Positions 26,169 to 33,771 are shown, counted from the stretch's first letter. The stretch: 64,000 bases of DNA from Mucilaginibacter sp. OK268 (GCF_900103125.1 NZ_FNJV01000002.1:992001-1056000); one strand, 5' to 3'. Numbers and translations: made by a program. The notes: generated by a model from the letters alone, not told the origin.

Positions 26169-27053
26169 ATGAGCAATAGCACAGCAGTAACCACAGGTAT
26201 GTTAAGGGATGATGCCCTGAAAGGAAAAACCATTATTGTAACCGGTGGCGGCACAGGTTTGGGTAAAGCCATGGGTACCTACTTTTTAAAACTGGGCGCC
26301 AATTTGGTGATCACCAGTCGTAAGTTGGATGTGCTGCAAAAAACCGCCGCCGAAATGGAAACCGAAACCGGCGGCAAAGTTTTAGCCATTACCTGCGATG
26401 TACGCAATTATGATGATGTGCAAAAGATGCTGGAGCAATCTATTGCCACTTTCGGCCGGGTTGATGCCTTGCTGAACAACGCGGCGGGTAATTTCATTTC
26501 GCCTACAGAACGGCTTTCTGCCAATGCGTTTTCGGCGGTAATTGATATTGTCTTAAAAGGTTCGGTCAACTGTTCGCTCGCCCTGGGCAAATACTGGATA
26601 GCCGAAAAAATGCCCGGCAGCATCCTCAATATTATTACCACTTATGCCTTTACCGGCTCGGCCTATGTAGTACCATCGGCTTGTGCCAAAGGCGGCGTAC
26701 TGGCCATGACCCGCTCATTGGCGGTTGAATGGGGGCGTCATGGTATCCGTACCAATGCCATAGCCCCGGGGCCCTTCCCTACCAAAGGCGCATGGGAACG
26801 TTTACTGCCCGGCGATATGGCACAAAAATTTGATTTTAAGAACCGCGTACCCCTGAAACGGGTAGGCGAGCACCAGGAACTGGCCAACCTGGCCGCATTC
26901 CTGGTATCCGATTTTTCGGGCTATATCAATGGCGAAGTGATCACCATAGATGGCGGCGAATGGCTGCAAGGTGCGGGCCAGTTCAGCGGTCTGGAAATGG
27001 TGCCCGACCAAATGTGGGATAGCATTGAACAGGCAACGCGTAAAGCGCAGTAG
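26169..27053 (+). CDS. 2,4-dienoyl-CoA reductase, SDR type (DECR1-like)
   Basis: Reduces 2,4-dienoyl-CoA with NADPH so that polyunsaturated chains can re-enter beta-oxidation. The 294-residue short-chain dehydrogenase has TGGGTGLGKA at 25-34. It carries the DECR hallmark NNAAGNFISPTERLS and the non-classical active-site segment TTYAFTGSAYVVPSACAKGG, followed by SLAVEWGRHGIRTNAIAPGP and TKGAWERL. These are close to mitochondrial DECR1 and unlike the flavin iron-sulfur FadH of E. coli. A generic SDR is the fallback reading, but the shared motifs and context favour DECR. Confidence 0.87.
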   Translation: MSNSTAVTTGMLRDDALKGKTIIVTGGGTGLGKAMGTYFLKLGANLVITSRKLDVLQKTAAEMETETGGKVLAITCDVRNYDDVQKMLEQSIATFGRVDALLNNAAGNFISPTERLSANAFSAVIDIVLKGSVNCSLALGKYWIAEKMPGSILNIITTYAFTGSAYVVPSACAKGGVLAMTRSLAVEWGRHGIRTNAIAPGPFPTKGAWERLLPGDMAQKFDFKNRVPLKRVGEHQELANLAAFLVSDFSGYINGEVITIDGGEWLQGAGQFSGLEMVPDQMWDSIEQATRKAQ

Positions 27054-27058
27054 ATTGT

Positions 27059-27110
27059 TTAAAAACTCTAAAAACTAAATCCTAAATTCTAAAGACTATA
27101 TCCTAAAAAA
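27059..27110. repeat. Array of CTAAA-containing 7-8-bp words, site D1
   Basis: ACTCTAAAAACTAAATCCTA and TTCTAAAGACTATATCCTAA follow the stop of the reductase. The same word style is seen at 44950-45016. No opposing arm is evident. Confidence 0.55.
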
Positions 27111-27115
27111 GAAAG

Positions 27116-27263
27116 ATGTCATTTCGAACGAGGTACGAGGAGAAACTATCTCTTGAGCGATAGCGAAAAATCTTTTACGACATGCGATTGGGGCTTGGTA
27201 CACAGCAGAAGATTTCTCTTTCGCGCTCTACTTATGCCCAGCCATGCTCTATCGAAATGACAA
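27116..27263. repeat. Palindromic repeat (GATGTCATTTCGAACGAGG ... CGAAATGACA)
   Basis: GATGTCATTTCGA and TCGAAATGACAAT form the outer arms, with AGAAACTATCTC and AAGATTTCTCTTTCGCG inside. It is another extragenic palindrome family, seen once here. Confidence 0.6.
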
Positions 27264-27286
27264 TCCCTTTCGTCCACTCAGGGTCT

Positions 27287-27576
27287 CCTGAAAGTTTAAG
27301 TTAACCCACAAAATCTAAATTAAACAGCACCCGGAAAACAAGTTCACGAATAGGAGACTCCGCTGGAGTCCAAATTTCTTTAAATTTTATCTATAAACAG
27401 GAGGCCTCTCTGAGGCCGAATGGCGGTCCATGTATACTGATTATAATATAAAACAATGCAGGCCCCGGCGGGGCCACGTGTTTATAGTCCTAAAAGAGTC
27501 CGTTCTTTGGCTCCGTAGGTGCCTCCTGTTGAAATTTTAGGTTAGTGAATTTTGTGGGTTAACCTAAACCTGAAAG
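27287..27576. mobile_element. Putative MITE (274 bp) with 20-bp terminal inverted repeats and 8-bp target duplication
   Basis: The direct repeats CCTGAAAG at 27287-27294 and 27569-27576 bracket an element at 27295-27568. Its ends are TTTAAGTTAACCCACAAAAT and, complemented, TTTAGGTTAACCCACAAAAT (19 of 20 identical). Inside are concentric arms AACAGGAGGC/GCCTCCTGTT (27396-27405, 27521-27530) and hairpins GGCCTC/GAGGCC and GGCCCC/GGGGCC. There is no transposase frame. Removing it with one CCTGAAAG restores a hairpin that matches 28143-28179 at about 32 of 37 bases, which looks like an unoccupied relative of the target. Confidence 0.7.
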
Positions 27577-27649
27577 GGATTCTGAGGTTGCCCGCTCTGC
27601 AAGAGACCCTGAGCGGACAAAAAACTGATTCTTCCAAGCAAGTGCGGGA

Positions 27650-28066
27650 TCATTTAATTATCTCGCTTAACATTTCATTCGCAACATCTTTTAATGTAAT
27701 TACTTGGAAAGTGACAGCAACCACGTAAAATAAAAGGAAAAACAAAGGCGCATAGTATTCACCATCCTTTATTAAACCAATCGAAATAGCAATTAGTATA
27801 ATGATGGGTGCTATTAAACTTAGATAATAACTAAAGGTTACTGATGTTAAATTATCTTGTAAACTAACTTCAAATTCTCCCCCGTCCAATCGTCTTACAG
27901 CTTGAAAATTCCACATGAGCTTCCAGGGGCTTTCATCAAATTTCACACTGCTATTAGTCATGGTAAGAACCCTGTATTTTTTTTGGTCTAACTCTCCTTT
28001 TATCCTGTCAATTATAATTTCTGGGGCAAGATTAGTTGTTTGTGAAATTTTAAACTTTAATTTCAT
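27650..28066 (-). CDS. Hypothetical protein with two membrane segments
   Basis: I do not recognise this 138-residue protein. The first 75 residues look soluble (KFKISQTTNLAPEIII, a FDESPWKLMWNF stretch). Two hydrophobic helices follow at about 77-98 (SLIAPIIILIAISIGLI) and 105-124 (APLFFLLFYVVAVTF), with a short charged tail ending in SEIIK. The arrangement suggests a small inner-membrane protein with a cytosolic N-terminal domain. AT-rich codons set it apart from the neighbouring beta-oxidation genes. It has no operon partner; repeats lie on both sides. Confidence 0.65.
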   Translation of the reverse strand: MKLKFKISQTTNLAPEIIIDRIKGELDQKKYRVLTMTNSSVKFDESPWKLMWNFQAVRRLDGGEFEVSLQDNLTSVTFSYYLSLIAPIIILIAISIGLIKDGEYYAPLFFLLFYVVAVTFQVITLKDVANEMLSEIIK

Positions 28067-28142
28067 TTGAATAATGAGGTTTAGGCGAAGTTACAAAACC
28101 ATCACAAATAAAAATGCCGCCTTGCCCTCAACTCTTTCGTCC

Positions 28143-28172
28143 CCTCAGGGTCTTCTGAAAGGGACCCTGAGG
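28143..28172. repeat. CTCAGGGTC hairpin, the likely empty-site relative of the MITE target
   Basis: Perfect 10-bp arms CCTCAGGGTC (28143-28152) and GACCCTGAGG (28163-28172) surround TTCTGAAAGG. It resembles the flanks of the 27287-27576 element and may also end transcription of the lipoprotein gene. Confidence 0.65.
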
Positions 28173-28218
28173 TTGCCTGAAACCTGTATATAACTTAATA
28201 TTCTGTTTTAGTAGAATA

Positions 28219-29046
28219 TCAGGGTTTGTACCTCACCCTGATATCCTTAAAATGCATCCAGTCATCGGGTAATGAATCGGGGGGAACATTTGTAATGTCT
28301 GGGTCTTTTCCGATATTAAAAAATATGTCCGTTTTACCTTTGTTGTTTGCATAATAAATGGCCCTGTATGAACCATGAAGTGTAACCCCTTTGGTAAATT
28401 TATTATCATCCCAGAAACCACTGATGCCAATCTGAAAATTATCCTGCCGATAAAATTTCATGGGTAAGGCAAACACTTTACTGGGATTGACAGATTTAAC
28501 ATGTTGTAGCTCCTGCGGCAAATTATCTGTAACCTGGTCAAGCGTCAGCACACTTTTATCCCCGTTCAGACTGTAAGTCCAGGTATCGATAATAGCTGGT
28601 TTATCTTTACGGGTAAAATGAAAGGCATTAAGTTGCGGGTCATACTGCCCGATGTAAAAAAGGTTCAAATACCACAGATTTACAAAATTAGTTTTATCAA
28701 ATACCGGCTCATCATATATCCATCTATATAATTTGTCATGAGTATAAAATGGGGGGATGGTTGTTAAGTATAACACACGACCGCTTTTTTTTGAAAATAA
28801 CAAGTATTGTATTTCGATACGCTCCCTATCAGTATGAGCTAGTTCTTCATAGTTTTTTCTGATAAGGCTATATTCGCTTTTTGGTTTTCCGATCTGCCGG
28901 GTATATAATTCATAACCCGAATCTAAGTCGATCCTTACAGGGTTATAATATTTAACATCACTATCCCAATTGGTATATGTGTAATAGCGGCATCCCATGC
29001 TTAACATCAACAGAGAAGCTATGAGCAAGAAATTTATCTTTTTCAT
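28219..29046 (-). CDS. Hypothetical lipoprotein
   Basis: The 275-residue protein has a lipoprotein signal with lipobox LSMGC (Cys19), so it is probably anchored to the outer membrane. The rest is rich in Tyr, Asp and Lys with alternating patterns suggestive of beta-strands (RIDLDSGYELYTRQIG, DPQLNAFHFTRKDKP). I know no family for it. Its start overlaps the last 4 bp of the 29043-30047 gene (ATGA-type coupling), so the two are co-translated and likely work together at the cell surface. Confidence 0.7.
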   Translation of the reverse strand: MKKINFLLIASLLMLSMGCRYYTYTNWDSDVKYYNPVRIDLDSGYELYTRQIGKPKSEYSLIRKNYEELAHTDRERIEIQYLLFSKKSGRVLYLTTIPPFYTHDKLYRWIYDEPVFDKTNFVNLWYLNLFYIGQYDPQLNAFHFTRKDKPAIIDTWTYSLNGDKSVLTLDQVTDNLPQELQHVKSVNPSKVFALPMKFYRQDNFQIGISGFWDDNKFTKGVTLHGSYRAIYYANNKGKTDIFFNIGKDPDITNVPPDSLPDDWMHFKDIRVRYKP

Positions 29047-30047
29047 TTTATGTTTAAATGGTCATGTGAATTGCTATAATCAACAGCGATTGAATAAGTG
29101 GCAGGGTATGGGATATGATGATAGGAATTGTAAATAACATAATGGATCAGGCTCTGAAAATCCAGGGCATAATCATTTTCCCGTTTTATCGTAACCCCAA
29201 AGCCGGTGTTGGTATTGGCTAAATGCAAACTATAACAGCCTTTGTTATAATATTGCTGTGTATCCTTACTATAACTAACAAAAGAAGTCCCTATTAAATT
29301 GGATAGATTAAAGGCATTTTCTGTAAAGCCCGAGAATTTGTGAAAGCCCAGTTCAATCAGGTTAATACTGGCTTTTTGCGGATCTAAATGATAGCTCAAT
29401 AAACCGCCACCCGTATAATACCTGTCGTAACGATCGCCTAAACCTATGTTTTTGATCCCGTAGCCCCCGTCATTATAATAGCTGAACTGAAACCGCCCCT
29501 GGTGTAGGTTAACAAAGCCTACCCGCTGACTTGTCTTACCCGAATCATTAGATATCACAAAATTGGTTCCTAATGAAACCGAGAAATGATAGGGGTTAAC
29601 TAAGGCTGGATAAACAAAATCGGCAAAATAATAAAGTGGGATGCGGCTGTCCGGTAAGGTCCCGGCACGGCCTTGGGTTAAGCGGTAATCGGTACCTCCC
29701 GTGAGGGTAAAAGCATTAATCAGGTCAATAGTGGTTCTGTGCCGGAGTTTACCATAGGCAGGCGATGCCAATCCGCCATTGTATAACTGAACCTCCAGGT
29801 TATAAGAGGGTGAAATAATCCGGGCTATAGCATAAGCGGCGCCCGCATCAAGGCAAAGCCGGTAAACAGGTGGTGCCCAGCGGCGTTCTTTAAATTCAAA
29901 GCCAACCGTTAATTTACCCGAAATTCCATACTGAAAAGGTGCCTGACTGTCTGATGTAGTATACTTTACTTGCGCTTCTGAATTAATATTCACGCACAAA
30001 ATAATCAGCCAGCTTGCAAAGCCGGCTTTTACTGATAAGCCATTCAT
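29043..30047 (-). CDS. Hypothetical secreted, beta-rich protein (possible outer-membrane or polymorphic-toxin-type-23-like)
   Basis: The 334-residue protein starts with a signal peptide ending near NSEAQ. It then shows many short aromatic, glycine-rich stretches (GGLLSYHLDPQ, LIELGFHKFSGFTENAFNL, QQYYNKGCYSLHLANTNTGFG) as expected of beta-barrel or beta-sheet domains. The C-terminal half reminds me of proteins labelled polymorphic toxin type 23 in Bacteroidota, but I cannot confirm this. It is the upstream gene of a coupled pair with the lipoprotein at 28219. No immunity-like gene is obvious. Confidence 0.6.
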   Translation of the reverse strand: MNGLSVKAGFASWLIILCVNINSEAQVKYTTSDSQAPFQYGISGKLTVGFEFKERRWAPPVYRLCLDAGAAYAIARIISPSYNLEVQLYNGGLASPAYGKLRHRTTIDLINAFTLTGGTDYRLTQGRAGTLPDSRIPLYYFADFVYPALVNPYHFSVSLGTNFVISNDSGKTSQRVGFVNLHQGRFQFSYYNDGGYGIKNIGLGDRYDRYYTGGGLLSYHLDPQKASINLIELGFHKFSGFTENAFNLSNLIGTSFVSYSKDTQQYYNKGCYSLHLANTNTGFGVTIKRENDYALDFQSLIHYVIYNSYHHIPYPATYSIAVDYSNSHDHLNIK

Positions 30048-30150
30048 GATAAGGTATTAAGTTACTGAATGTAAGTATTTTATAATTACAAACCAAAGGT
30101 TTGGCTATAATTATTTCAATAAGTACTCATTTCTTAAAAACCAATCACCT

Positions 30151-30765
30151 TTAAGCCATCCCCATCTGCGGCCGGTAACCCGAACGAAACGCGTTAACAA
30201 CCGACCTGGGTGTCAGCACTGTAACTTTTGCAGATGCCGGCATCAGAGTTCCCTGCTCATAACCAAAAGGAGTCCAGTGCCGGATCATTCTGTTAACCAA
30301 AAGATAAGGCTCACCATCCATCTGTATAAATACGCCATCCGGCAGATCCTCAACAGCTGCTTCAAACATTATTTTACGGCCATTTTTATCGATCCTTTCC
30401 TGGTGTATGATCTCGTCTATTTTTCCGATAAGTACTTTGTGATCAAAACCATACTCGGGATTACCCTTGAGCCAGGCAGCTTTAAAGCGGTTGGCGTCCT
30501 CCCGGCGACATTCAAAACATGGCCGGTGGCCCGCTGAACATGCCGTGGCTTCATCAAAAAAGAACAATTCGGTATACAAATTAGGCGCCATTACCTGCCG
30601 GTGCCTGTCTTTAAATTCCAGCACACAAATGAGCCAGGCTTTCAATTTAAAGGGGCGCAATATGGTTTTGGTATCACCATGCAGCTGTCCGCGGTTACCC
30701 AGCCAGGCACCTCGGGCGCTCGTTTTGATGATGTTTCCTTTCGGGTCGACACGGTTTTGCAGCAT
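30151..30765 (-). CDS. Conserved hypothetical protein with Cys/His cluster
   Basis: The 204-residue protein is probably cytosolic, with no signal or membrane segment. A cluster Cys76-x3-His80-x2-Cys83-x2-Cys86 (ACSAGHRPCFECRRED) looks like a zinc-binding or treble-clef-like site. Other notable blocks are TSARGAWLGNRGQLH at the N-terminus and a PFGYEQG segment. I recall similar uncharacterised proteins in diverse bacteria but know no function; nucleic-acid binding is a guess from the cluster and the following RREDANRFK. It stands alone. Confidence 0.75.
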   Translation of the reverse strand: MLQNRVDPKGNIIKTSARGAWLGNRGQLHGDTKTILRPFKLKAWLICVLEFKDRHRQVMAPNLYTELFFFDEATACSAGHRPCFECRREDANRFKAAWLKGNPEYGFDHKVLIGKIDEIIHQERIDKNGRKIMFEAAVEDLPDGVFIQMDGEPYLLVNRMIRHWTPFGYEQGTLMPASAKVTVLTPRSVVNAFRSGYRPQMGMA

Positions 30766-30876
30766 AGCGTATTCTTTAATAGCAGTTAGTATAACTATCG
30801 GGTTACCCGAATTTACTATATATTATAGTAAAGGCACGCTATCTAACCCTATCCTTCATCCCTGGCAATAGGTTAT

Positions 30877-30897
30877 ACCGAACTTGTTTCGGTATTC
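30877..30897. repeat. Short palindrome ACCGAACTTGTTTCGGT
   Basis: ACCGAA and TTCGGT arms surround CTTGT. This is a common extragenic palindrome type; it lies in a 250-bp gap that otherwise shows nothing notable. Confidence 0.45.
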
Positions 30898-31015
30898 CAC
30901 AATACATTTATCCACCATGCAACCGGTACCTTGCTCGTGGGGTGCTAAAAAAATCAGCATGAGTTCCTTTGTCATGTTATTCAAATCAAACATTTATTTG
31001 CATAAGTACATTTAA

Positions 31016-31267
31016 ATGAATAGATTAGACTCAATAATAAACCTTATCAAATTCATACCAATGGGAAAGATCTTCGGCACAATCGGCTGGTTTTCATTCG
31101 GACTTTTATTGATTTACGGTGCACTGTTGTACTATGATAAGGTCCATCAAAAAGAACAATCCATTTTCAAAGCCGATACCTCCATACCTATTATGTTAGT
31201 ATACATGATCCTTTTTTTCGCGGGAGTGTACCTGTATAACAAATACACTAACAAAACCAGACCATGA
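31016..31267 (+). CDS. Small two-helix membrane protein
   Basis: The 83-residue protein has two hydrophobic segments, about 22-41 (TIGWFSFGLLLIYGALLYY) and 58-76 (IPIMLVYMILFFAGVYLYN), separated by a charged loop. No family is recognised. An in-frame ATG at 31061 (MGKIFGTIGW) is an alternative start that would trim 15 residues. The stop overlaps the next gene's ATG by 4 bp, indicating translational coupling to a secreted helical protein. Confidence 0.65.
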   Translation: MNRLDSIINLIKFIPMGKIFGTIGWFSFGLLLIYGALLYYDKVHQKEQSIFKADTSIPIMLVYMILFFAGVYLYNKYTNKTRP

Positions 31268-31863
31268 AAAAAACAGCTTTATTATGTTGCCTCCTATTTT
31301 GTATCCATACAGCAATAGCGCAAACCACGCCGCCGCCATCAACAGGTTTTGATAAGTTTATGAGCGCCATAACCAATATGCCCAAGTTGTTTCAAAAATT
31401 GATTGATAATGTAAACAGTTTGGCCATGAGTCAAAACAAAGAGAAATTTTATGCTTTTGATACCGAAATGATCAACAAGCTTAACGCGTTAAAAAGCCAA
31501 AAGCAAGTTCTTGCTGCTAAGTTGAAGCCCAATAAAGTAATCAAGAGAGCTGATGTAAAAGTTCAAATTGATAGTTTACAAGTTGCTGTTAATAATTTAA
31601 AGAAAACAATTGATCCCTATAAAAGCCTGTTAGATGGTTTGAATATTGAGGGCTTTAATACAACCGAATTAAGGGATAATTTAAATGATGATTTTATTCA
31701 AAAAAATCAACTTTTAGATAATATCGTTGATACCCATGATACAAAAAATGAAGTTTATGTAGCAAAGACCTCAACAGAACTGGCTAATGCAACTAAACTT
31801 TTAAAATCATCAATTGCAAAACTCAAGAAGTTTGATTCCCAGCTCAGGAAGAACAACAATTAA
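31264..31863 (+). CDS. Secreted helical (coiled-coil-like) hypothetical protein
   Basis: The 199-residue protein has a signal peptide with cleavage near AIAQ. The mature part is Lys/Asn/Leu-rich and largely helical, with heptad-like runs (KLNALKSQKQVLAAKLK, QIDSLQVAVNNLKKTID) that suggest a periplasmic coiled coil. It is co-translated with the small membrane protein at 31016. I recognise no family. A GC-rich hairpin at 31921 follows the stop by 57 bp. Confidence 0.68.
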   Translation: MKKTALLCCLLFCIHTAIAQTTPPPSTGFDKFMSAITNMPKLFQKLIDNVNSLAMSQNKEKFYAFDTEMINKLNALKSQKQVLAAKLKPNKVIKRADVKVQIDSLQVAVNNLKKTIDPYKSLLDGLNIEGFNTTELRDNLNDDFIQKNQLLDNIVDTHDTKNEVYVAKTSTELANATKLLKSSIAKLKKFDSQLRKNNN

Positions 31864-31920
31864 CCATACGGTTGAAGGGATTTGATCATCCCGATAAATT
31901 TTCGTATATTGTAACATAAG

Positions 31921-31954
31921 CAGCCCGGGTATCTTTTAGGAGATATCCGGGCTG
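31921..31954 (+). terminator. CAGCCCGG hairpin after the 31264-31863 gene
   Basis: Arms of 14 bp (CAGCCCGGGTATCT, and its complement with one G-T wobble) surround a 6-nt loop. GTTTGGTT follows, so it may terminate transcription. It is also the first part of the element repeated at 62543-62864. Confidence 0.65.
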
Positions 31955-32255
31955 TTTGGTTAAAAAGAAATACAGGTTAAAAACCGGCCATTTTACATAT
32001 AGTTATTTGACAATCAATACATTAATACTTTTTAAAGTTTTCAAAACTGTTCAAAACCGTGTTAAAATTTGTTAAAAAGTGTTAAAATGAGGTTTTTCAA
32101 GCGTTTTTCACGTGTTTTTACCCCGTTTTCGAGCCGAAAAGTGTTAAAATTTAAGGTTTAAAAAGTTTTTGACGAATAAAATCAAGAAGGTAAGCGCCCC
32201 GATATTGCTCATTTTATCACTAATTATTTTGCCCTGTGCTCCTGCAAACATGCCG
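31921..32255 (+). repeat. Hairpin plus phased A/T-tract element, copy 1
   Basis: After the CAGCCCGG hairpin and a 45-bp spacer comes AATACTTTTTAAAGTTTTCA, then blocks GTTAAAATTT, GTTAAAAAGT and GTTAAAATGA spaced 10 bp apart (32061-32090). T-tracts follow about every 11 bp (32092-32130), then GTTAAAATTTAAGGTTTAAA. The tail has TGCTCCTGCAAA. The copy at 62543-62864, reversed, has the same parts in the same order. Confidence 0.7.
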
Positions 32256-32330
32256 GTTTTAGGAATTATTTGGAGCTCCTGATTATAAAATCTGTCGGTC
32301 ATTCCGGTATACTACTTTTGGCTTTGGTAC

Positions 32331-32365
32331 AAAAAGTAACTTTAAACAATTTAAAGTTACTTTTT
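32331..32365. promoter_or_regulatory. Perfect 16-bp palindrome upstream of the lysine aminotransferase gene
   Basis: AAAAAGTAACTTTAAA (32331-32346) and its exact complement (32350-32365) flank CAA. Lacking GC strength it is more like an operator or insertion-derived palindrome than a terminator. It is 51 bp before the -7 element at 32416. Confidence 0.5.
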
Positions 32366-32415
32366 CGTTAATCGGTTCAAAAACCGCCTAATTTTTATTT
32401 TTAGGCACATTTTAG

Positions 32416-32423
32416 TAAATTTG
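32416..32423 (+). promoter_or_regulatory. -7 promoter element (TAAATTTG) for the lysine aminotransferase gene
   Basis: The site matches TAnnTTTG and ends 16 bp before the ATG at 32440. Confidence 0.6.
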
Positions 32424-32439
32424 TACAAACCAAATTTAT

Positions 32440-33771
32440 ATGTACAACCTACTTGTTTCTCCCGAAAATGTACAGGCTTCACTACAGAAGCATGTGCTTG
32501 CCGATGGCTTTGATCTCACGTTTGATATGGAAAAAAGTAAGGGTGTTTATATTTACGATGCTAAATATAACCGGACACTGCTTGATTTTTTCACCTGCTT
32601 CGCTTCCGTTCCTTTAGGCTACAACCATCCTAAAATGATAAACGACGAAGAGTTTAAAAAAAACCTGATGCTGGCCGCGTTAACCAACCCATCAAACTCC
32701 GATATCTACACCACTCAATACGCTCAGTTTGTTGAAACTTTTTCGCGCGTGGGTATACCTGACTATCTCCCGCATGCATTTTTTATTGCAGGGGGCTCAT
32801 TAGCCATCGAGAACGCGCTTAAAGTTGCTATGGACTGGAAAGTACAGAAAAATTTTGCGAAGGGCTACACGAAGGAAAAAGGACATAAAGTATTACATTT
32901 TGAGCAAGCCTTCCACGGTCGCTCGGGTTATACTTTAAGTTTAACCAATACCCAGCCCAACAAAACAAAATGGTTTGCCAAGTTCGACTGGCCACGGGTA
33001 TCGGTACCACAAATAAACTTCCCATACAGCGATGCCAATCATGACGATCTGGTGCAAAGAGAGCAATTCTCCATTTCGCAGATCCGTACAGCCTTTGCCG
33101 AGAATAAGGATGATATATGCGCCATTATTATTGAACCGATACAATCAGAAGGTGGTGATAACCATGTTCGCAAAGAATTCCTGGAAAAACTAAGGGAAAT
33201 GGCCGATGAATACGAAGCCATGTTGATATATGACGAAGTGCAAACAGGTGTTGGTCTTACCGGCAAATTCTGGTGTCACGAGCATTTTGGCGAAAAGGCT
33301 CGTCCGGATATTTTAGCCTTTGGCAAAAAGATGCAGGTATGCGGCATACTGGCCAGCAACCGTGTTGACGAGGTGGAGAATAATGTTTTCAGGGTATCAT
33401 CCCGCATCAACTCCACCTGGGGTGGCAGCCTGGTTGATATGGTAAGGTCGTCAAAGATCATGGAGATCATGGAAGAAGATAACCTGTGCGACAATGCCGC
33501 TAAAATGGGCGAATATTTACAGGATCAATTAGCTGATATCGCCTCCCGTAATCCAATTATCAGTAATGTGCGTGGTAAAGGTTTATTGACCGCCTTTGAT
33601 TTTCCGGATAAAAATAGGCGCGATACTTTTATACAACAGGGCTTACAAAATAATATCATGTACCTGGGATGTGGTGAAAAAAGCATACGTTTCAGACCGG
33701 CGCTGATTATTGAAAAAGAGCACATTGACCTTGGATTGGACATGCTCGAAAAAATATCGCGTACCTTATAA
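32440..33771 (+). CDS. lat: L-lysine 6-transaminase
   Basis: Transfers the epsilon-amino group of lysine to 2-oxoglutarate, yielding 2-aminoadipate semialdehyde and starting lysine catabolism. The 443-residue class III aminotransferase carries FFIAGGSLAIENALKVAMDWK, HGRSGYTLSLTN and the Asp of LIYDEVQTGVGLTG. The PLP lysine lies in the pair 296-297 of FGKKMQVCGI, a segment characteristic of lysine 6-aminotransferases. RINSTWGGSLVDMVR is also typical. No partner dehydrogenase is near. The next gene on the strand is an uncharacterised helical protein. Confidence 0.9.
   Translation: MYNLLVSPENVQASLQKHVLADGFDLTFDMEKSKGVYIYDAKYNRTLLDFFTCFASVPLGYNHPKMINDEEFKKNLMLAALTNPSNSDIYTTQYAQFVETFSRVGIPDYLPHAFFIAGGSLAIENALKVAMDWKVQKNFAKGYTKEKGHKVLHFEQAFHGRSGYTLSLTNTQPNKTKWFAKFDWPRVSVPQINFPYSDANHDDLVQREQFSISQIRTAFAENKDDICAIIIEPIQSEGGDNHVRKEFLEKLREMADEYEAMLIYDEVQTGVGLTGKFWCHEHFGEKARPDILAFGKKMQVCGILASNRVDEVENNVFRVSSRINSTWGGSLVDMVRSSKIMEIMEEDNLCDNAAKMGEYLQDQLADIASRNPIISNVRGKGLLTAFDFPDKNRRDTFIQQGLQNNIMYLGCGEKSIRFRPALIIEKEHIDLGLDMLEKISRTL

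Larger units (their letters stand above)
27054..27649. other. Long intergenic region with repeats and a probable MITE
   Basis: These 596 bp hold a CTAAA-word array (27059-27110), a palindromic repeat (27116-27263) and a 274-bp inverted-repeat element inserted in a CTCAGGGTC hairpin (27272-27618). No coding frame is supported. Confidence 0.65.

Noticed and set aside
27295..27568. Riboswitch or structured RNA gene instead of a mobile element
   Set aside because: The 8-bp direct flanks and terminal inverted repeats point to transposition; no downstream gene is positioned to be controlled on the strand.
32041..32170. GTTAAAA clusters as a replication origin with DnaA boxes
   Set aside because: The words do not fit the DnaA box TTATNCACA, there is no dnaA or dnaN nearby, and a second copy sits 30 kb away.
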